Notes under the pieces: model-generated
What the model was told of the DNA's origin: nothing
Seen by the model: only the letters and a program-made list of their open reading frames with translations
The model's database searches: none
Shown here: piece after piece, positions 34,359-43,956 of the stretch
How positions within the stretch are numbered: position 1 is the stretch's first letter
Layout: every line of letters begins with the position of its first letter
Assembly (NCBI RefSeq): GCF_900114785.1
Contig: NZ_FOUG01000004.1
Span: forward strand, 310,001 to 374,000
Origin: Variovorax sp. OV329
Lineage (GTDB): Bacteria > Pseudomonadota > Gammaproteobacteria > Burkholderiales > Burkholderiaceae_C
Direction of reading: 5' to 3'
DNA length: 64,000 nucleotides
Position numbers and translations under genes: made by a program

Positions 34359-37300
34359 ATGAACGCCCCGCTGCCCGAGCACATCCGCAAGGCGCTAGAG
34401 ACCGTCACCCTCGACGACAAGTACAGCCTGGATTACGGCCGAGCCTTCATGAGCGGCGTGCAGGCGCTGGTCAAGCTGCCCATGCTGCAGCGCCAGCGCG
34501 ATGCCCTGGTCGGCAAGAACACGGCGGGCTTCATCAGCGGCTACCGCGGCTCGCCGCTCGGCGGCTACGACCAGGCGCTGTGGAAGGCCAGCAAGTTCCT
34601 CAAGGGCCAGAACATCGTGTTCCAGCCCGGCGTGAACGAGGAACTGGCCGCCACCGCACTGTGGGGCACCCAGCAGCTGGGCTTCGCGCCGCCCGGCACC
34701 AACAAGTTCGACGGCGTCTTCGGCATCTGGTACGGCAAGGGCCCCGGCGTGGACCGCTGCTCGGACGTCTTCAAGCACGCCAACATGGCCGGCACCACCG
34801 CCTGGGGCGGCGTGATCGCGGTGGCCGGCGACGACCACATTTCCAAGAGTTCCACCGCCGCGCACCAGAGCGACCACATCTTCAAGGCCTGCGGCTCGCC
34901 GGTGTTCTTCCCGGCCGACGTGCAGGAAATCCTCGACCTGGGCATCCACGCCTTCGCCATGAGCCGCTTCTCGGGCATCTGGTCGGGCATGAAGACCATC
35001 CAGGAAATCGTCGAATCGAGCGCCACCGCCATGATCGACCCCGAGCGGGTCGACATCGTGATCCCCACCGACTTCGAGATGCCGCCAGGCGGCCTGCACA
35101 TCCGCTGGCCCGACCATGCGCTGGAGCAGGAAGCGCGCCTCATGCACTACAAGTGGTATGCGGCGCTGGCGTACATCCGCGCCAACAAGCTCAACCGCAA
35201 CGTCATCGAAGGCCCCAACGACCGCTTCGGCATCATGGCCAGCGGCAAGGCCTACAACGACACCCGCCAGGCCCTGATCGACCTGGGCCTGGACGACGCC
35301 ACCTGCCGCCAGCTGGGCATCCGGGTGCACAAGGTGGGCGTGGTGTGGCCGCTGGAAGCGCAGCTCACCCGCGAGTTCGCCACCGGCCTGCAGGAAATCC
35401 TGGTGGTGGAGGAAAAGCGCCAGGTCATCGAGTACCAGCTCAAGGAAGAGCTCTACAACTGGCGCGCCGACGTACGCCCCAACGTGCTGGGCAAGTTCAA
35501 CGAGATGGAGGGTGACTACTCCGGCGGCGAGTGGGCCATGCCCAACCCGACGGCCAACACCCTGCTACGCGCCAACGCCGACCTGAACCCGGCGCTGATC
35601 GCCAAGGCCATCGTGCAGCGTCTGAAGAAGACCGGCATCCTGGCGGCCGCCGGCGCCGACATGGTGGCGCGGGTCGAGGCGCAGATGGCCATCCTGGAAG
35701 CCAAGGAGCGCGCCATGCAGGTGATCCAGGCCGGCGGCGTCACCGACGCGCGCATGCCCTGGTTCTGCTCGGGCTGCCCGCACAACACCAGCACCGTCGT
35801 GCCCGAGGGCTCGCGCGCCATGGGCGGCATCGGCTGCCACTTCATGGCCACCTGGATGGACCGCTCCACCATCGGCTTCACGCAGATGGGCGGCGAGGGC
35901 GTGCCATGGGTGGGCCAGCAGCCCTTCACCACCGACAAGCACATCTTCGCCAACCTGGGCGACGGCACCTACTTCCACAGCGGCCTGCTGGCGATCCGCC
36001 AGAGCATCGCCGCGGGCGTGAACATCACCTACAAGATCCTCTACAACGACGCGGTGGCCATGACCGGCGGCCAGCAGGTGGGCGAGCGCCCCGAGGGCCA
36101 CTCGGTGCTGCAGATCGCCGAGAGCCTTCATGCCGAAGGCGCGAAGAAGGTGGTGATCGTCACCGACGAGCCTGAGAAGTACGACGGCGTCAGCATTCCC
36201 GGCAGCTATGACGGCCAGAAGGTCGCCATCCGCCACCGCGACGAGCTGGACGACATCCAGCGCGAGTTCCGCGAGATCGCCGGCACCACCGCCATCATCT
36301 ACGACCAGACCTGCGCCACCGAGAAGCGCCGCCGCCGCAAGCGCGGCACCATGGTCGATCCGGCCGTGCGCGTGGTCATCAACGACCTGGTGTGCGAAGG
36401 ATGTGGCGACTGCAGCGTGAAAAGCAACTGCCTGTCGGTGGAGCCGCTGGAGACCGAGTTCGGCCGCAAGCGCACCATCAACCAGAGCAGCTGCAACAAG
36501 GACAGGAGCTGCCTGAAGGGCTTCTGCCCCAGCTTCGTCACCGTGGAGGGCGCCAAGCTGCGCAAGAAGGACAAGGCCAAGGTGCCCGATCCCTTCTCGC
36601 TGGGCGCGCTGCCCGAGCCCCGCGTGCCGGCCCTGGCCGTCGCCCAGGTGTGGGGCACGGTGGTGGCCGGCGTGGGCGGCACCGGCGTCATCACCATCGG
36701 CCAACTGCTGGGCATGGCGGCGCACATCGAAGGCAAGGGCATCGTCACGCAGGACGCGGCGGGCCTGGCCCAGAAGGGCGGCGCCACCTGGAGCCACGTG
36801 CTCATTGGCGCCACCCAGGACGACATCCGCACCACCCGCGTGGGCACGGCGGCGGCCGACCTGATCCTGGCCTGCGACCCGCTGGTGGCCGTCAACGCCG
36901 AGACGCTGGCGCGCATGCGCGAGGGCCGCACCCACGTTGCGCTCAACAGCCACGGCGCGCCCACGGCCGCCTTCGTGCGCAACGCCAACTGGCAGAACCC
37001 GCAGGACGCCTGCGCCGAGGAAATCGAGCGCGCCGTCGGTGCGCAGGGCCTGGGCGTGTTCGATGCCGACGCGCTGTCGACCGCGCTGATGGGCGACACC
37101 ATCTACGTCAACCCGATGATCCTGGGCTACGCCTGGCAGAAGGGCTGGCTGCCGCTGCAGCACGAGTCGCTCATGCGCGCCATCGAGCTCAACGCCGTGG
37201 CCGTGGACAACAACAAGGCCGCCTTCGAGTGGGGCCGCCGCGCCGCGCACGACCTGGCCTCGCTGAACAAGATCGCCTCGCCCGGCCAGGTGATCGAGTT

Positions 37301-37979
37301 CAAGAAGCGCGACAGCCTGCAGAGCCTGGTGACGCGCCGCGTGGAGTTCCTCACCGGCTACCAGAATGCCGCCTACGCCGAGCAGTACAGCGCCTTCGTC
37401 GAGAAGGTGCGCGAAGCCGAGGCGCAGGCCACCGGCAAGAGCAGCCTGGCCGAGGCCGTGGCGCGCTACCTGTTCAAGCTGATGGCCTACAAGGACGAGT
37501 ACGAGGTGGCCCGCCTGCACACCGACACGGCTTTCCTGACCAAGGTGAGCGGCATGTTCGAGGGCGAGATGGGCAAGGACTTCCAGCTCAACTACCACCT
37601 GGCGCCGCCCATGATCGCCAAGCACAACAGCAAGGGCGAGCTGCAGAAGCAGAAGTTCGGCCCGTCCATGCTCAAGGGCTTCCGCATCCTGGCGAAGCTC
37701 AAGGGCCTGCGCGGCACGCCGCTGGACATCTTCGGCCGCACGGAAGAGCGCAAGACCGAGCGCGCCCTGATCGGCGAGTACCGCGCAGCCATCGAGGAAG
37801 TGCTGGGCAAGCTGGGCGCCGGCAACCACGCGGTGGCGGTGGAAATCGCCAGCCTGCCCGAGCAGATCCGCGGCTACGGCCACGTGAAGGAGCGCAACCT
37901 GGTGGCCGCCCGCCTGCGCTGGAAGGCGCTGATGGAGAAGTGGCGCCACCCCGAGGCGGCGGACCGCGCCGCGGCCTGA
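34359..37979 (+). CDS. Indolepyruvate ferredoxin oxidoreductase, fused alpha-beta form
   Basis: 1206 residues, the usual length of the fused proteobacterial enzyme. The N-terminal half is the IorA-like part with GLGDGTYFHSG-type TPP binding near residue 530 (GDGTYFHSGLLAIRQS) and the metal-binding NDAVAMTGGQ. Iron-sulfur cysteines appear near 680 (CEGCGDCSVKSNC) and 715 (CNKDRSCLKGFC). From ~770 the IorB/2-oxoacid oxidoreductase gamma-like domain follows (VAGVGGTGVITIGQLLG). It oxidatively decarboxylates aryl pyruvates to aryl-acetyl-CoA with ferredoxin as acceptor, in aromatic amino acid breakdown. The divergent Lrp gene fits that. Confidence 0.93.
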   Translation: MNAPLPEHIRKALETVTLDDKYSLDYGRAFMSGVQALVKLPMLQRQRDALVGKNTAGFISGYRGSPLGGYDQALWKASKFLKGQNIVFQPGVNEELAATALWGTQQLGFAPPGTNKFDGVFGIWYGKGPGVDRCSDVFKHANMAGTTAWGGVIAVAGDDHISKSSTAAHQSDHIFKACGSPVFFPADVQEILDLGIHAFAMSRFSGIWSGMKTIQEIVESSATAMIDPERVDIVIPTDFEMPPGGLHIRWPDHALEQEARLMHYKWYAALAYIRANKLNRNVIEGPNDRFGIMASGKAYNDTRQALIDLGLDDATCRQLGIRVHKVGVVWPLEAQLTREFATGLQEILVVEEKRQVIEYQLKEELYNWRADVRPNVLGKFNEMEGDYSGGEWAMPNPTANTLLRANADLNPALIAKAIVQRLKKTGILAAAGADMVARVEAQMAILEAKERAMQVIQAGGVTDARMPWFCSGCPHNTSTVVPEGSRAMGGIGCHFMATWMDRSTIGFTQMGGEGVPWVGQQPFTTDKHIFANLGDGTYFHSGLLAIRQSIAAGVNITYKILYNDAVAMTGGQQVGERPEGHSVLQIAESLHAEGAKKVVIVTDEPEKYDGVSIPGSYDGQKVAIRHRDELDDIQREFREIAGTTAIIYDQTCATEKRRRRKRGTMVDPAVRVVINDLVCEGCGDCSVKSNCLSVEPLETEFGRKRTINQSSCNKDRSCLKGFCPSFVTVEGAKLRKKDKAKVPDPFSLGALPEPRVPALAVAQVWGTVVAGVGGTGVITIGQLLGMAAHIEGKGIVTQDAAGLAQKGGATWSHVLIGATQDDIRTTRVGTAAADLILACDPLVAVNAETLARMREGRTHVALNSHGAPTAAFVRNANWQNPQDACAEEIERAVGAQGLGVFDADALSTALMGDTIYVNPMILGYAWQKGWLPLQHESLMRAIELNAVAVDNNKAAFEWGRRAAHDLASLNKIASPGQVIEFKKRDSLQSLVTRRVEFLTGYQNAAYAEQYSAFVEKVREAEAQATGKSSLAEAVARYLFKLMAYKDEYEVARLHTDTAFLTKVSGMFEGEMGKDFQLNYHLAPPMIAKHNSKGELQKQKFGPSMLKGFRILAKLKGLRGTPLDIFGRTEERKTERALIGEYRAAIEEVLGKLGAGNHAVAVEIASLPEQIRGYGHVKERNLVAARLRWKALMEKWRHPEAADRAAA

Positions 37980-37982
37980 TCG

Positions 37983-38996
37983 CTACGTGCGCACCGGCCC
38001 GCCCGGCCGGTGCGCGAGCCGGGCTTGCAGCAGCACCACGGCCAGCAGGAAGCCGCCACGCACGACGGTCTGCCAGTACGAGCCCAGCGACAGGTGCGGC
38101 CCGCTGGTGTAGCCGTTCTCGAAGTTGATCAGGTTCAGGATCACGGCCAGCAGCAGCACGCCGGTGAGCGTGTTCAATACCGAGCCCTGGCCGCCCGACA
38201 GCCGCGTGCCGCCCACCACGACGGCGGCGATGGCCACCAGCTCCCAGCCGGTGCCTTCGGTCGGCGATCCGGAAGTCTGCGCCGCGAGGATCGCGCCGGC
38301 CAAGCCGGCCAGCGCGCCCGACAGGGCATACACGGCCATCTTCACGCGGGCCGCCGGCACGCCCATGAGGCGGGCCGCCTCCTCGTTGCCGCCCACCGCC
38401 AGCACCGCGCGCCCGAAGCGGCTGTAGCGCAGCATGAGCGCGCCGAGGGCGAAGGCCGCCAGCATGATCCAGGTGGGCAGCGTCAGGCCGAGCCAGGCGG
38501 ATTCGGCCAGCTGGTCGTAGCCCGCCTCGTAGCTGATCGACACCGTCTCGCGTCCCGACACGACCAGCGCCAGGCCCCGCGCTGCCATGAAGGTGCACAG
38601 GGTCACGACGAAGGGCATCAGCCGGAATCGCGCGATGACGAAGCCGTTCACCAGCCCGAAGGCGAGGCCGACCGCGACCGCGCCTGCGATGGCCGGTGCG
38701 ATGCCGTGCGGAGACAGCTGGGCCGCCACCACGCTGGCCAGCACCGCGACGGTTCCCACGGACAGGTCGATGCCGCCCGAGAGGATGACGAAGGCCATGC
38801 CGATTGCCAGCAGGCCGAACTTGGCCGTGCTGCCCAGGAGAAAGCCCGCGTTCTCCGCCCCGAGGAAGTGGTCGTAGCGCAAGGCGCCGAAGACCAGCAC
38901 CAGCAGGAGCGCGATCAGTGCGCCCTGCGAGCGAAGGACCGGGCCGACGATGCGCTTGCGCGGGTCTGCGGCGATCGAGGGGGCGTCGTGAGCCAT
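37983..38996 (-). CDS. Ribose-type (CUT2) sugar ABC transporter permease
   Basis: 337 residues with eight to ten helices. CUT2 permease signatures: GMAFVILSGGIDLSVG, ALSGALAGLAGAILAA and VVVGGTRLSGGQGSVLNTL. It starts 8 bases after the stop of the other permease gene, so the transporter has two different permease subunits. It ends 4 bases from the facing oxidoreductase stop. Confidence 0.9.
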   Translation of the reverse strand: MAHDAPSIAADPRKRIVGPVLRSQGALIALLLVLVFGALRYDHFLGAENAGFLLGSTAKFGLLAIGMAFVILSGGIDLSVGTVAVLASVVAAQLSPHGIAPAIAGAVAVGLAFGLVNGFVIARFRLMPFVVTLCTFMAARGLALVVSGRETVSISYEAGYDQLAESAWLGLTLPTWIMLAAFALGALMLRYSRFGRAVLAVGGNEEAARLMGVPAARVKMAVYALSGALAGLAGAILAAQTSGSPTEGTGWELVAIAAVVVGGTRLSGGQGSVLNTLTGVLLLAVILNLINFENGYTSGPHLSLGSYWQTVVRGGFLLAVVLLQARLAHRPGGPVRT

Positions 38997-39004
38997 GCGT
39001 TCTT

Positions 39005-40000
39005 TCAGGCGCCGCGGCGCTGCAGGCCGACGGCCAGCAGGATCACTGCGGCCTTGAGCATCAGGGCGTACTCGTCGGAAATGCCATGGGCCAGCAGCGT
39101 GTATTCGAGCAACTGGATCACCAGGGCGCCGATCAGCGTGCCGCCCACGCGAGCGCGGCCGCCCGCCAGCGAGGTGCCGCCGACGGCGACGGCTGCAATC
39201 GCGTTGAGCTCCAGGTTCAGCCCGATCTTCGCGGGATCGGCGGCCGAGATCATGGCCACGCTCATCACGCCGGCCAGGCCCGCCAGCGCGGCGCATGCGA
39301 GGTACGCGACGGCCTTCACGCGCGTGACCGGGATACCTGCCAGCCAGGCGGCGCGCTCGTTCCCGCCGGTGGCCAGCAGCCGGCGGCCGAACACCGTGGC
39401 ACCGACCAGCCACGCCGTGAAGAGCACCACCGCCGCCATCACGACCCCTTCCACCGGCAGGAAGCCGATGCGCGCGCGCAGCCAGTCGAGCTGGCCGCCC
39501 GGGAAGGTGCGGAGGTTGCCGTCGGTCAGCATCTCGGCCAGGCCCCGGCCCGCGATGAAAAGCACCAGCGTGGCCACGATGGGCTGGATGCGGTAGCGGG
39601 CCACCATCGTCGCGTTGAGCAGCCCGAAGGCGCAGGCCGCGGCAATGGCCAGCGCGATCGCCAGGGCGGCGGCAAATGCCGGCGGCGCCATGCCGGCCCA
39701 GGCGGACGCCAGCACCACCGCCGCGAGCGTGCCGGCAAAGGAAGCGGTCGCGCCCACCGACAGGTCGATGCCGCCGGTGGCGATGACCAGGGTCATGCCC
39801 ATGGCCACGATCACCACCTGCGCCACCTGCGACAGGTTCACGCTGAGCGTCTGCGCCGAGAGGAAGTCCCGCGTGAAGGCGGCGTTGAACACGAGCAGGG
39901 CGGCCAGGGCCAGGGCGGCCCCGTGCCCGGACAGGCGGCGCAGCCCGAAGGCATGGGACACCGCCGAGCGGCCGGCGAAGTTGTGAAGTGGCGGGGTCAT
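39005..40000 (-). CDS. Ribose-type (CUT2) sugar ABC transporter permease
   Basis: 331 residues. Same CUT2 signatures as its neighbour: GMTLVIATGGIDLSVGA, CAALAGLAGVMSVAMI and VAVGGTSLAGGRARVGGTL. Its ATG overlaps the ATPase stop by 4 bases. With the partner permease it would form a heterodimeric channel. Confidence 0.9.
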   Translation of the reverse strand: MTPPLHNFAGRSAVSHAFGLRRLSGHGAALALAALLVFNAAFTRDFLSAQTLSVNLSQVAQVVIVAMGMTLVIATGGIDLSVGATASFAGTLAAVVLASAWAGMAPPAFAAALAIALAIAAACAFGLLNATMVARYRIQPIVATLVLFIAGRGLAEMLTDGNLRTFPGGQLDWLRARIGFLPVEGVVMAAVVLFTAWLVGATVFGRRLLATGGNERAAWLAGIPVTRVKAVAYLACAALAGLAGVMSVAMISAADPAKIGLNLELNAIAAVAVGGTSLAGGRARVGGTLIGALVIQLLEYTLLAHGISDEYALMLKAAVILLAVGLQRRGA

Positions 40001-41520
40001 GGCATCGAGACAGAAAGTGCAGGCGCATCGCCATGGGCCATGGCCTGCATCACATGGGCCTGGGTCATGGCCGGGCCGCTCAGCTCGGCGACCGTGCGGC
40101 CGTCGCGCAGCACCACGATGCGGTCGCTGTTGTCCACCAGTTCCTCCAGTTCGCTGGCGATCATCAGCACCGCCATGCCCTCGGTCTCGCAGAGCTTGCG
40201 GATCAGCGAGAGGATCTCGGCGCGCGCCCCGATGTCGATGCCGCGCGTGGGCTCGTCCAGCAGCAACAGGTCGATGCGCGCCGCCAGCCAGCGCGCCAGC
40301 AGCACCTTCTGCTGGTTGCCACCGGACAGCTCGCTGATGCGCTGCTCCGGCCCGGCGCAGCGGATGCCCAGGCTGCGGATGAAGTCCCGGGCGATCTCCG
40401 ACTCGCGCCGCCGGTCGATCACCCCCAGCCTCGCGAGGCCAGGCAGCACGGCCAGCGTGATGTTCTCGCGGATCGAGAGCTCGGGCACGATGCCTTCGGC
40501 GCGGCGGTCTTCCGACAGGTAGGCGATGCCGGCGCGAAGTGCCTGCGCCGGTTCGCCGAAGCGCACGCGCTGGCCCTTGAAGTGCATGTCGCCGCGATCC
40601 AGGGCGTCGGCGCCGAAGAGGGTGCGGGCCAGCTCCGTGCGACCCGAGCCCAGCAGGCCGGCGAGCCCCAGCGTCTCGCCGCGCCGGATCGTCAGGCTGG
40701 CGTCCTGCACCCTCGATCCGCTGGCGGCGTGCTGCAGGGCCAGGAGATCGGCACCCTCCTTCCGTTTTCCGCCCGCGGCCGCAGCGCCCGTCGTGATGTC
40801 CTTGCCGAGCATGCAGGCGACCAGTTCGAGCTTGCCGAAGCCGGCCATCTCGCGCGCGGCGACGGTCTGCCCGTCGCGCAGCACGGTGATGCGCTCGCAC
40901 ACCGCGTAGAGCTCGTCCAGCCGGTGGCTGACGAGGATCACGGCGATGCCGTCGGCCTTCAGGCGCCGGATGACGCCAAACAGGATCTCGACCTCGCGTT
41001 CGTCGAGCGAGGAGGTCGGCTCGTCCATGATGACCAGCCGCGCCCTGGCACTCACCGCCCTCGCGATGGCCGCCATCTGCTGCGTGGCCGTGTTGACGCT
41101 GCCCAGCGCGCGGGTCACGTCGACCTCGATGCCGAGGTCGCGCAGGATGCGGCGGCTCTCGGTCTCGATGCGCTTCCAATCGATCAGCCCGAAGCGCCGG
41201 GGCTCGCGGCCTAGGAAGACGTTCTCGGCCAGCGAAAGCGTGGGCACCAGGTTGAGCTCCTGGTAGATGGTCGCGATGCCGGCGGCCTGCGCCTCGCCTG
41301 GCGAGCGGAAGCTCACCTCTTCTCCGGCGAAGCGGATGCTGCCTGCGTCCTTCGCATAGGCGCCGGTCAGGATCTTGATGAGGGTCGACTTGCCCGCGCC
41401 GTTCTGGCCGATCAGCGCATGCACCTCGCCCGGCCCCACGCGGAGGTCGGCGCCGCGCAGGGCAGGATGGCCCGCGAAGGCTTTCGCGATGCCGTGCATC
41501 TCCAGGACAGCAGAGCTCAT
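39997..41520 (-). CDS. Ribose-type sugar ABC transporter ATPase (two ATPase domains)
   Basis: 507 residues, the standard RbsA/MglA layout. The first cassette has Walker A GQNGAGKSTL and Walker B RLVIMDEPTSSLDE; the second has a degenerate Walker A (GLLGSGRTELART), signature LSGGNQQKVLLARWL and LLLLDEPTRGIDIG. It powers import of a sugar or polyol. It is preceded by the receptor gene (80-base gap) and overlaps the first permease gene. Confidence 0.93.
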   Translation of the reverse strand: MSSAVLEMHGIAKAFAGHPALRGADLRVGPGEVHALIGQNGAGKSTLIKILTGAYAKDAGSIRFAGEEVSFRSPGEAQAAGIATIYQELNLVPTLSLAENVFLGREPRRFGLIDWKRIETESRRILRDLGIEVDVTRALGSVNTATQQMAAIARAVSARARLVIMDEPTSSLDEREVEILFGVIRRLKADGIAVILVSHRLDELYAVCERITVLRDGQTVAAREMAGFGKLELVACMLGKDITTGAAAAGGKRKEGADLLALQHAASGSRVQDASLTIRRGETLGLAGLLGSGRTELARTLFGADALDRGDMHFKGQRVRFGEPAQALRAGIAYLSEDRRAEGIVPELSIRENITLAVLPGLARLGVIDRRRESEIARDFIRSLGIRCAGPEQRISELSGGNQQKVLLARWLAARIDLLLLDEPTRGIDIGARAEILSLIRKLCETEGMAVLMIASELEELVDNSDRIVVLRDGRTVAELSGPAMTQAHVMQAMAHGDAPALSVSMP

Positions 41521-41600
41521 CGTGCGGATGGTTTGTCTTGATGCGAATCGGCGGGCGCTGCGCCATGAGCGCCGGCCGATGGGGGACCGAGAGGCGGCGG

Positions 41601-42563
41601 TCAGTAGCCGTTGGCCATCATGGCCTGGGCGTTCGACTTGTCGTAGAACTTGTCCTCGACCTTCACCCAGGCGGGAATGGCGTCGCCCTTCGTATAGCGC
41701 CGGGCCGTCTCGCAGGCGATCGGGCCGAAGAAGGGGCTGGACTGCACCGTGGCGCCCAGTTTGCCGGCCACGATGGCCTTGAGCGCGTCGGCCGTGCCGT
41801 CGACGGAGACCACGGTCACGTCGCTTCCGGGCTTCTTGCCGGCGGCCTCCAGCGCGGTGATGGCGCCGACGGCCATCTCGTCGTTGTGCGCGTACACCGC
41901 GCTCACGTCAGGGTGCGCCTGCAGGAGCGTCTGCATCACCTGCCGGCCCTTGTCGCGGGAGAAGTCGGCGCTTTGCGAGGCCACGATGCGCAGGCCCGGC
42001 GCCTTGGCGACCGCCCCGTCGAAGCCCTTCTTGCGGTCGTTGGCGGGCGAGGAGCCGGTGGTGCCTTCCAGCTCGACGATGGTTCCCTTGCCGCCGGTCG
42101 CCTGCACCAGCCACTCGCCGGCGCGCCGGCCCTGGTCGACGAAATCGGAGCCGATGAACGTGACGTAGTCGCGGCCGGCCTGCGCCACCTTCTGGTCGAT
42201 GTTGCGGTCGATCAGGATCACCGGGATGCCGGCACGCCTGGCCTTCATGACGGCCGGCACCAAGGGCTTTTCCTCGCGCGGCGCCAGCACGATCAGGTCG
42301 ACCTTCTGCGCGATCATGTTCTCGACATCGGCCACCTGCTTGGCGGACGAGCCGTTGGCGTCGGCATAGACCAGCGTCCAGTTGCAGCCGGCCGCCGCGT
42401 CCTGCATGGATTTGGTCTCGGCGATCCGCCAGGGGTTGTTGTTCTCGGTCTGCGAGAAGCCGACCTTGTAGCCAGCCTTTTGCGGCAGTGGCGGGACCTG
42501 TGCGAGGACAGGCAGGCTGGCCGTGGCGACGGCCAGGACGATGGACGACAAAGCTTTTTTCAT
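41601..42563 (-). CDS. Ribose-type sugar ABC transporter substrate-binding protein
   Basis: 320 residues from the ATG at 42563, with GGGAG 5 bases upstream. Sec signal ending PVLAQ, then a Peripla_BP_4 domain: GYKVGFSQTENNNPWRIAETKSMQ split over ~30-50, VDLIVLAPREEKPLVPAV, VYAHNDEMAVGAITALEAAG and VVSVDGTADALKAI. It captures a sugar or sugar-like ligand in the periplasm. First gene of the four-gene transporter operon; a candidate LacI operator lies ~100 bases upstream. Confidence 0.92.
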   Translation of the reverse strand: MKKALSSIVLAVATASLPVLAQVPPLPQKAGYKVGFSQTENNNPWRIAETKSMQDAAAGCNWTLVYADANGSSAKQVADVENMIAQKVDLIVLAPREEKPLVPAVMKARRAGIPVILIDRNIDQKVAQAGRDYVTFIGSDFVDQGRRAGEWLVQATGGKGTIVELEGTTGSSPANDRKKGFDGAVAKAPGLRIVASQSADFSRDKGRQVMQTLLQAHPDVSAVYAHNDEMAVGAITALEAAGKKPGSDVTVVSVDGTADALKAIVAGKLGATVQSSPFFGPIACETARRYTKGDAIPAWVKVEDKFYDKSNAQAMMANGY

Positions 42564-42663
42564 GGTGGCTCCCTGGGCCTGGAACAGAAGACCGCCGGAA
42601 GCCTCCCCGGTAGCCAAGGCACGCCTTTGCGGCGTTGCGCTCGGGATCGATTCTCCCGATGCC

Positions 42664-42674
42664 TATGACTAATA
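42664..42674 (-). promoter_or_regulatory. Candidate LacI operator, sugar transporter promoter
   Basis: On the minus strand TATTAGTCATA, matching 10 of 11 bases with the perfect palindrome TATTAGTAATA upstream of the dioxygenase gene (43908-43918). It lies between the LacI gene's end and the transporter operon start. Confidence 0.5.
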
Positions 42675-42702
42675 AAACTGGGGAAAACGCCGAGAAATCA
42701 AT

Positions 42703-43764
42703 TCATATTTGTTTCCCGGCGCGCGGCGCTGCGCCGACGGACTGGCGCTCGACCAGGGGGCACTCCATCTTGATCTGGCGTGGTGGCGGCGGGGTGTGGG
42801 CAGCCGCCTCTTCGATCACGCGCTCGACGGCCCATTGGCCCATGGCGAAGTTCGGCAGCAGCACCGTCGTGAGCGGCGGGTGCGCGTGCCGGGCCACTTC
42901 CACATCGTCGTAGCCGACGATGGAGACCTGGCTTGGGACCGCCTTGCCGAACTGCTTCATGGCGTCCAGCGCGCCCAGGGCCATCATGTCGTTGGCGCAC
43001 AGGATGGCCGAGGGCGGGCGCGCCAGCTGCATGAGCGCCAGTGCGTGCTCGAAGCCGCTGCTGCTCATCCAGTCGCCCTCGCGCACCAGCTCCCCGTCGA
43101 AGGGCAGGTCGGCGGTCGCGAGCGCCTGGCGATAGCCCTTGAGCCGGTCGCGCGCGGCGTCCATCCACGGCTCGCCGTTGATGAAGCCGATGCGGGCGTG
43201 GCCCTGGGCAATGAGGTGTTCGGTGGCAGCGTAGCCACCGCTCACTTCCGCTGGAATGACGCTGGACAGCGCCCGGTCCGTGCTGGTGCAGTTGAGCAGG
43301 ACCAGCGGTTTGCCGGCCTCCCGAAGTGCGCCCAGCGCCGGCGAGGCCTCGATGCCGCGGGTGATGATGGTCGCGTAGATGACGCCGAGCACCGAGGCGT
43401 CGGCGCGTGCGCTGTCCAGGATGGATTCTTCGAGTTCCCGGTCGCCGCCTGTGACGTGGATGGCAAGCAGCAGGCTGTTTTCCCACGCCAACGTGCGCGC
43501 GCCGTCCATGGTGACGGCAGGGTGCGGCGAGGTGGCGATCTCGTCCGTCAGGTACAGGATCCGCTGGCGCGGCGACGGCGCGGCGCTTCTTGCCGAATGG
43601 ACTGCAGCCGTCGAGCGTCGAGTCGGCAAGCGATAGCCCATCGCCTCGGCGGTCGCGATGACGCGCTGGCGCGTTTCCGCGGAGAGCTTGGCACCGGGCA
43701 TCCGGTTGAGCACCAGGGACACCGTTGATTGAGATACGCCCACCGCCTTGGCAATGTCGGTCAT
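42703..43764 (-). CDS. LacI-family transcriptional regulator
   Basis: 353 residues from the ATG at 43764, which has GAGG 6 bases upstream; a GTG at 43824 would add a Pro/Arg-rich 20-residue tail. N-terminal HTH MTDIAKAVGVSQSTVSLVLN with hinge helix LSAETRQRVIATAEAMGY, then a periplasmic-binding-like effector domain (AILCANDMMALGALDA, VSIVGYDDVEVARHAHPPLT). It sits between the sugar transporter operon (same strand) and the divergent dioxygenase gene, both of which have a matching 11-bp site, so it is the likely local repressor. Confidence 0.92.
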   Translation of the reverse strand: MTDIAKAVGVSQSTVSLVLNRMPGAKLSAETRQRVIATAEAMGYRLPTRRSTAAVHSARSAAPSPRQRILYLTDEIATSPHPAVTMDGARTLAWENSLLLAIHVTGGDRELEESILDSARADASVLGVIYATIITRGIEASPALGALREAGKPLVLLNCTSTDRALSSVIPAEVSGGYAATEHLIAQGHARIGFINGEPWMDAARDRLKGYRQALATADLPFDGELVREGDWMSSSGFEHALALMQLARPPSAILCANDMMALGALDAMKQFGKAVPSQVSIVGYDDVEVARHAHPPLTTVLLPNFAMGQWAVERVIEEAAAHTPPPPRQIKMECPLVERQSVGAAPRAGKQI

Positions 43765-43907
43765 CGTGGGCCTCGGGCGAGGGCTGGCGTCCGGTTGCCG
43801 GGGCGGCTTGATGGGGGAGGTCACGGCGCATTATGACTTCGCGGTCGCCGCAGCAGCGGCTCCAAAATCGGCGGAACTGCGTTGACCGGTTGCGGCTCAA
43901 TGAATAA

Positions 43908-43918
43908 TATTAGTAATA
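43908..43918. promoter_or_regulatory. Candidate LacI operator, dioxygenase/LacI divergent promoter
   Basis: TATTAGTAATA, a perfect odd-centred palindrome within a notably AT-rich island (43898-43925) in otherwise GC-rich sequence, 38 bases before the dioxygenase start. Confidence 0.5.
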
Positions 43919-43956
43919 AAATTCATCAGGCCAATGCGCCACTTCCGGAGACTCCA

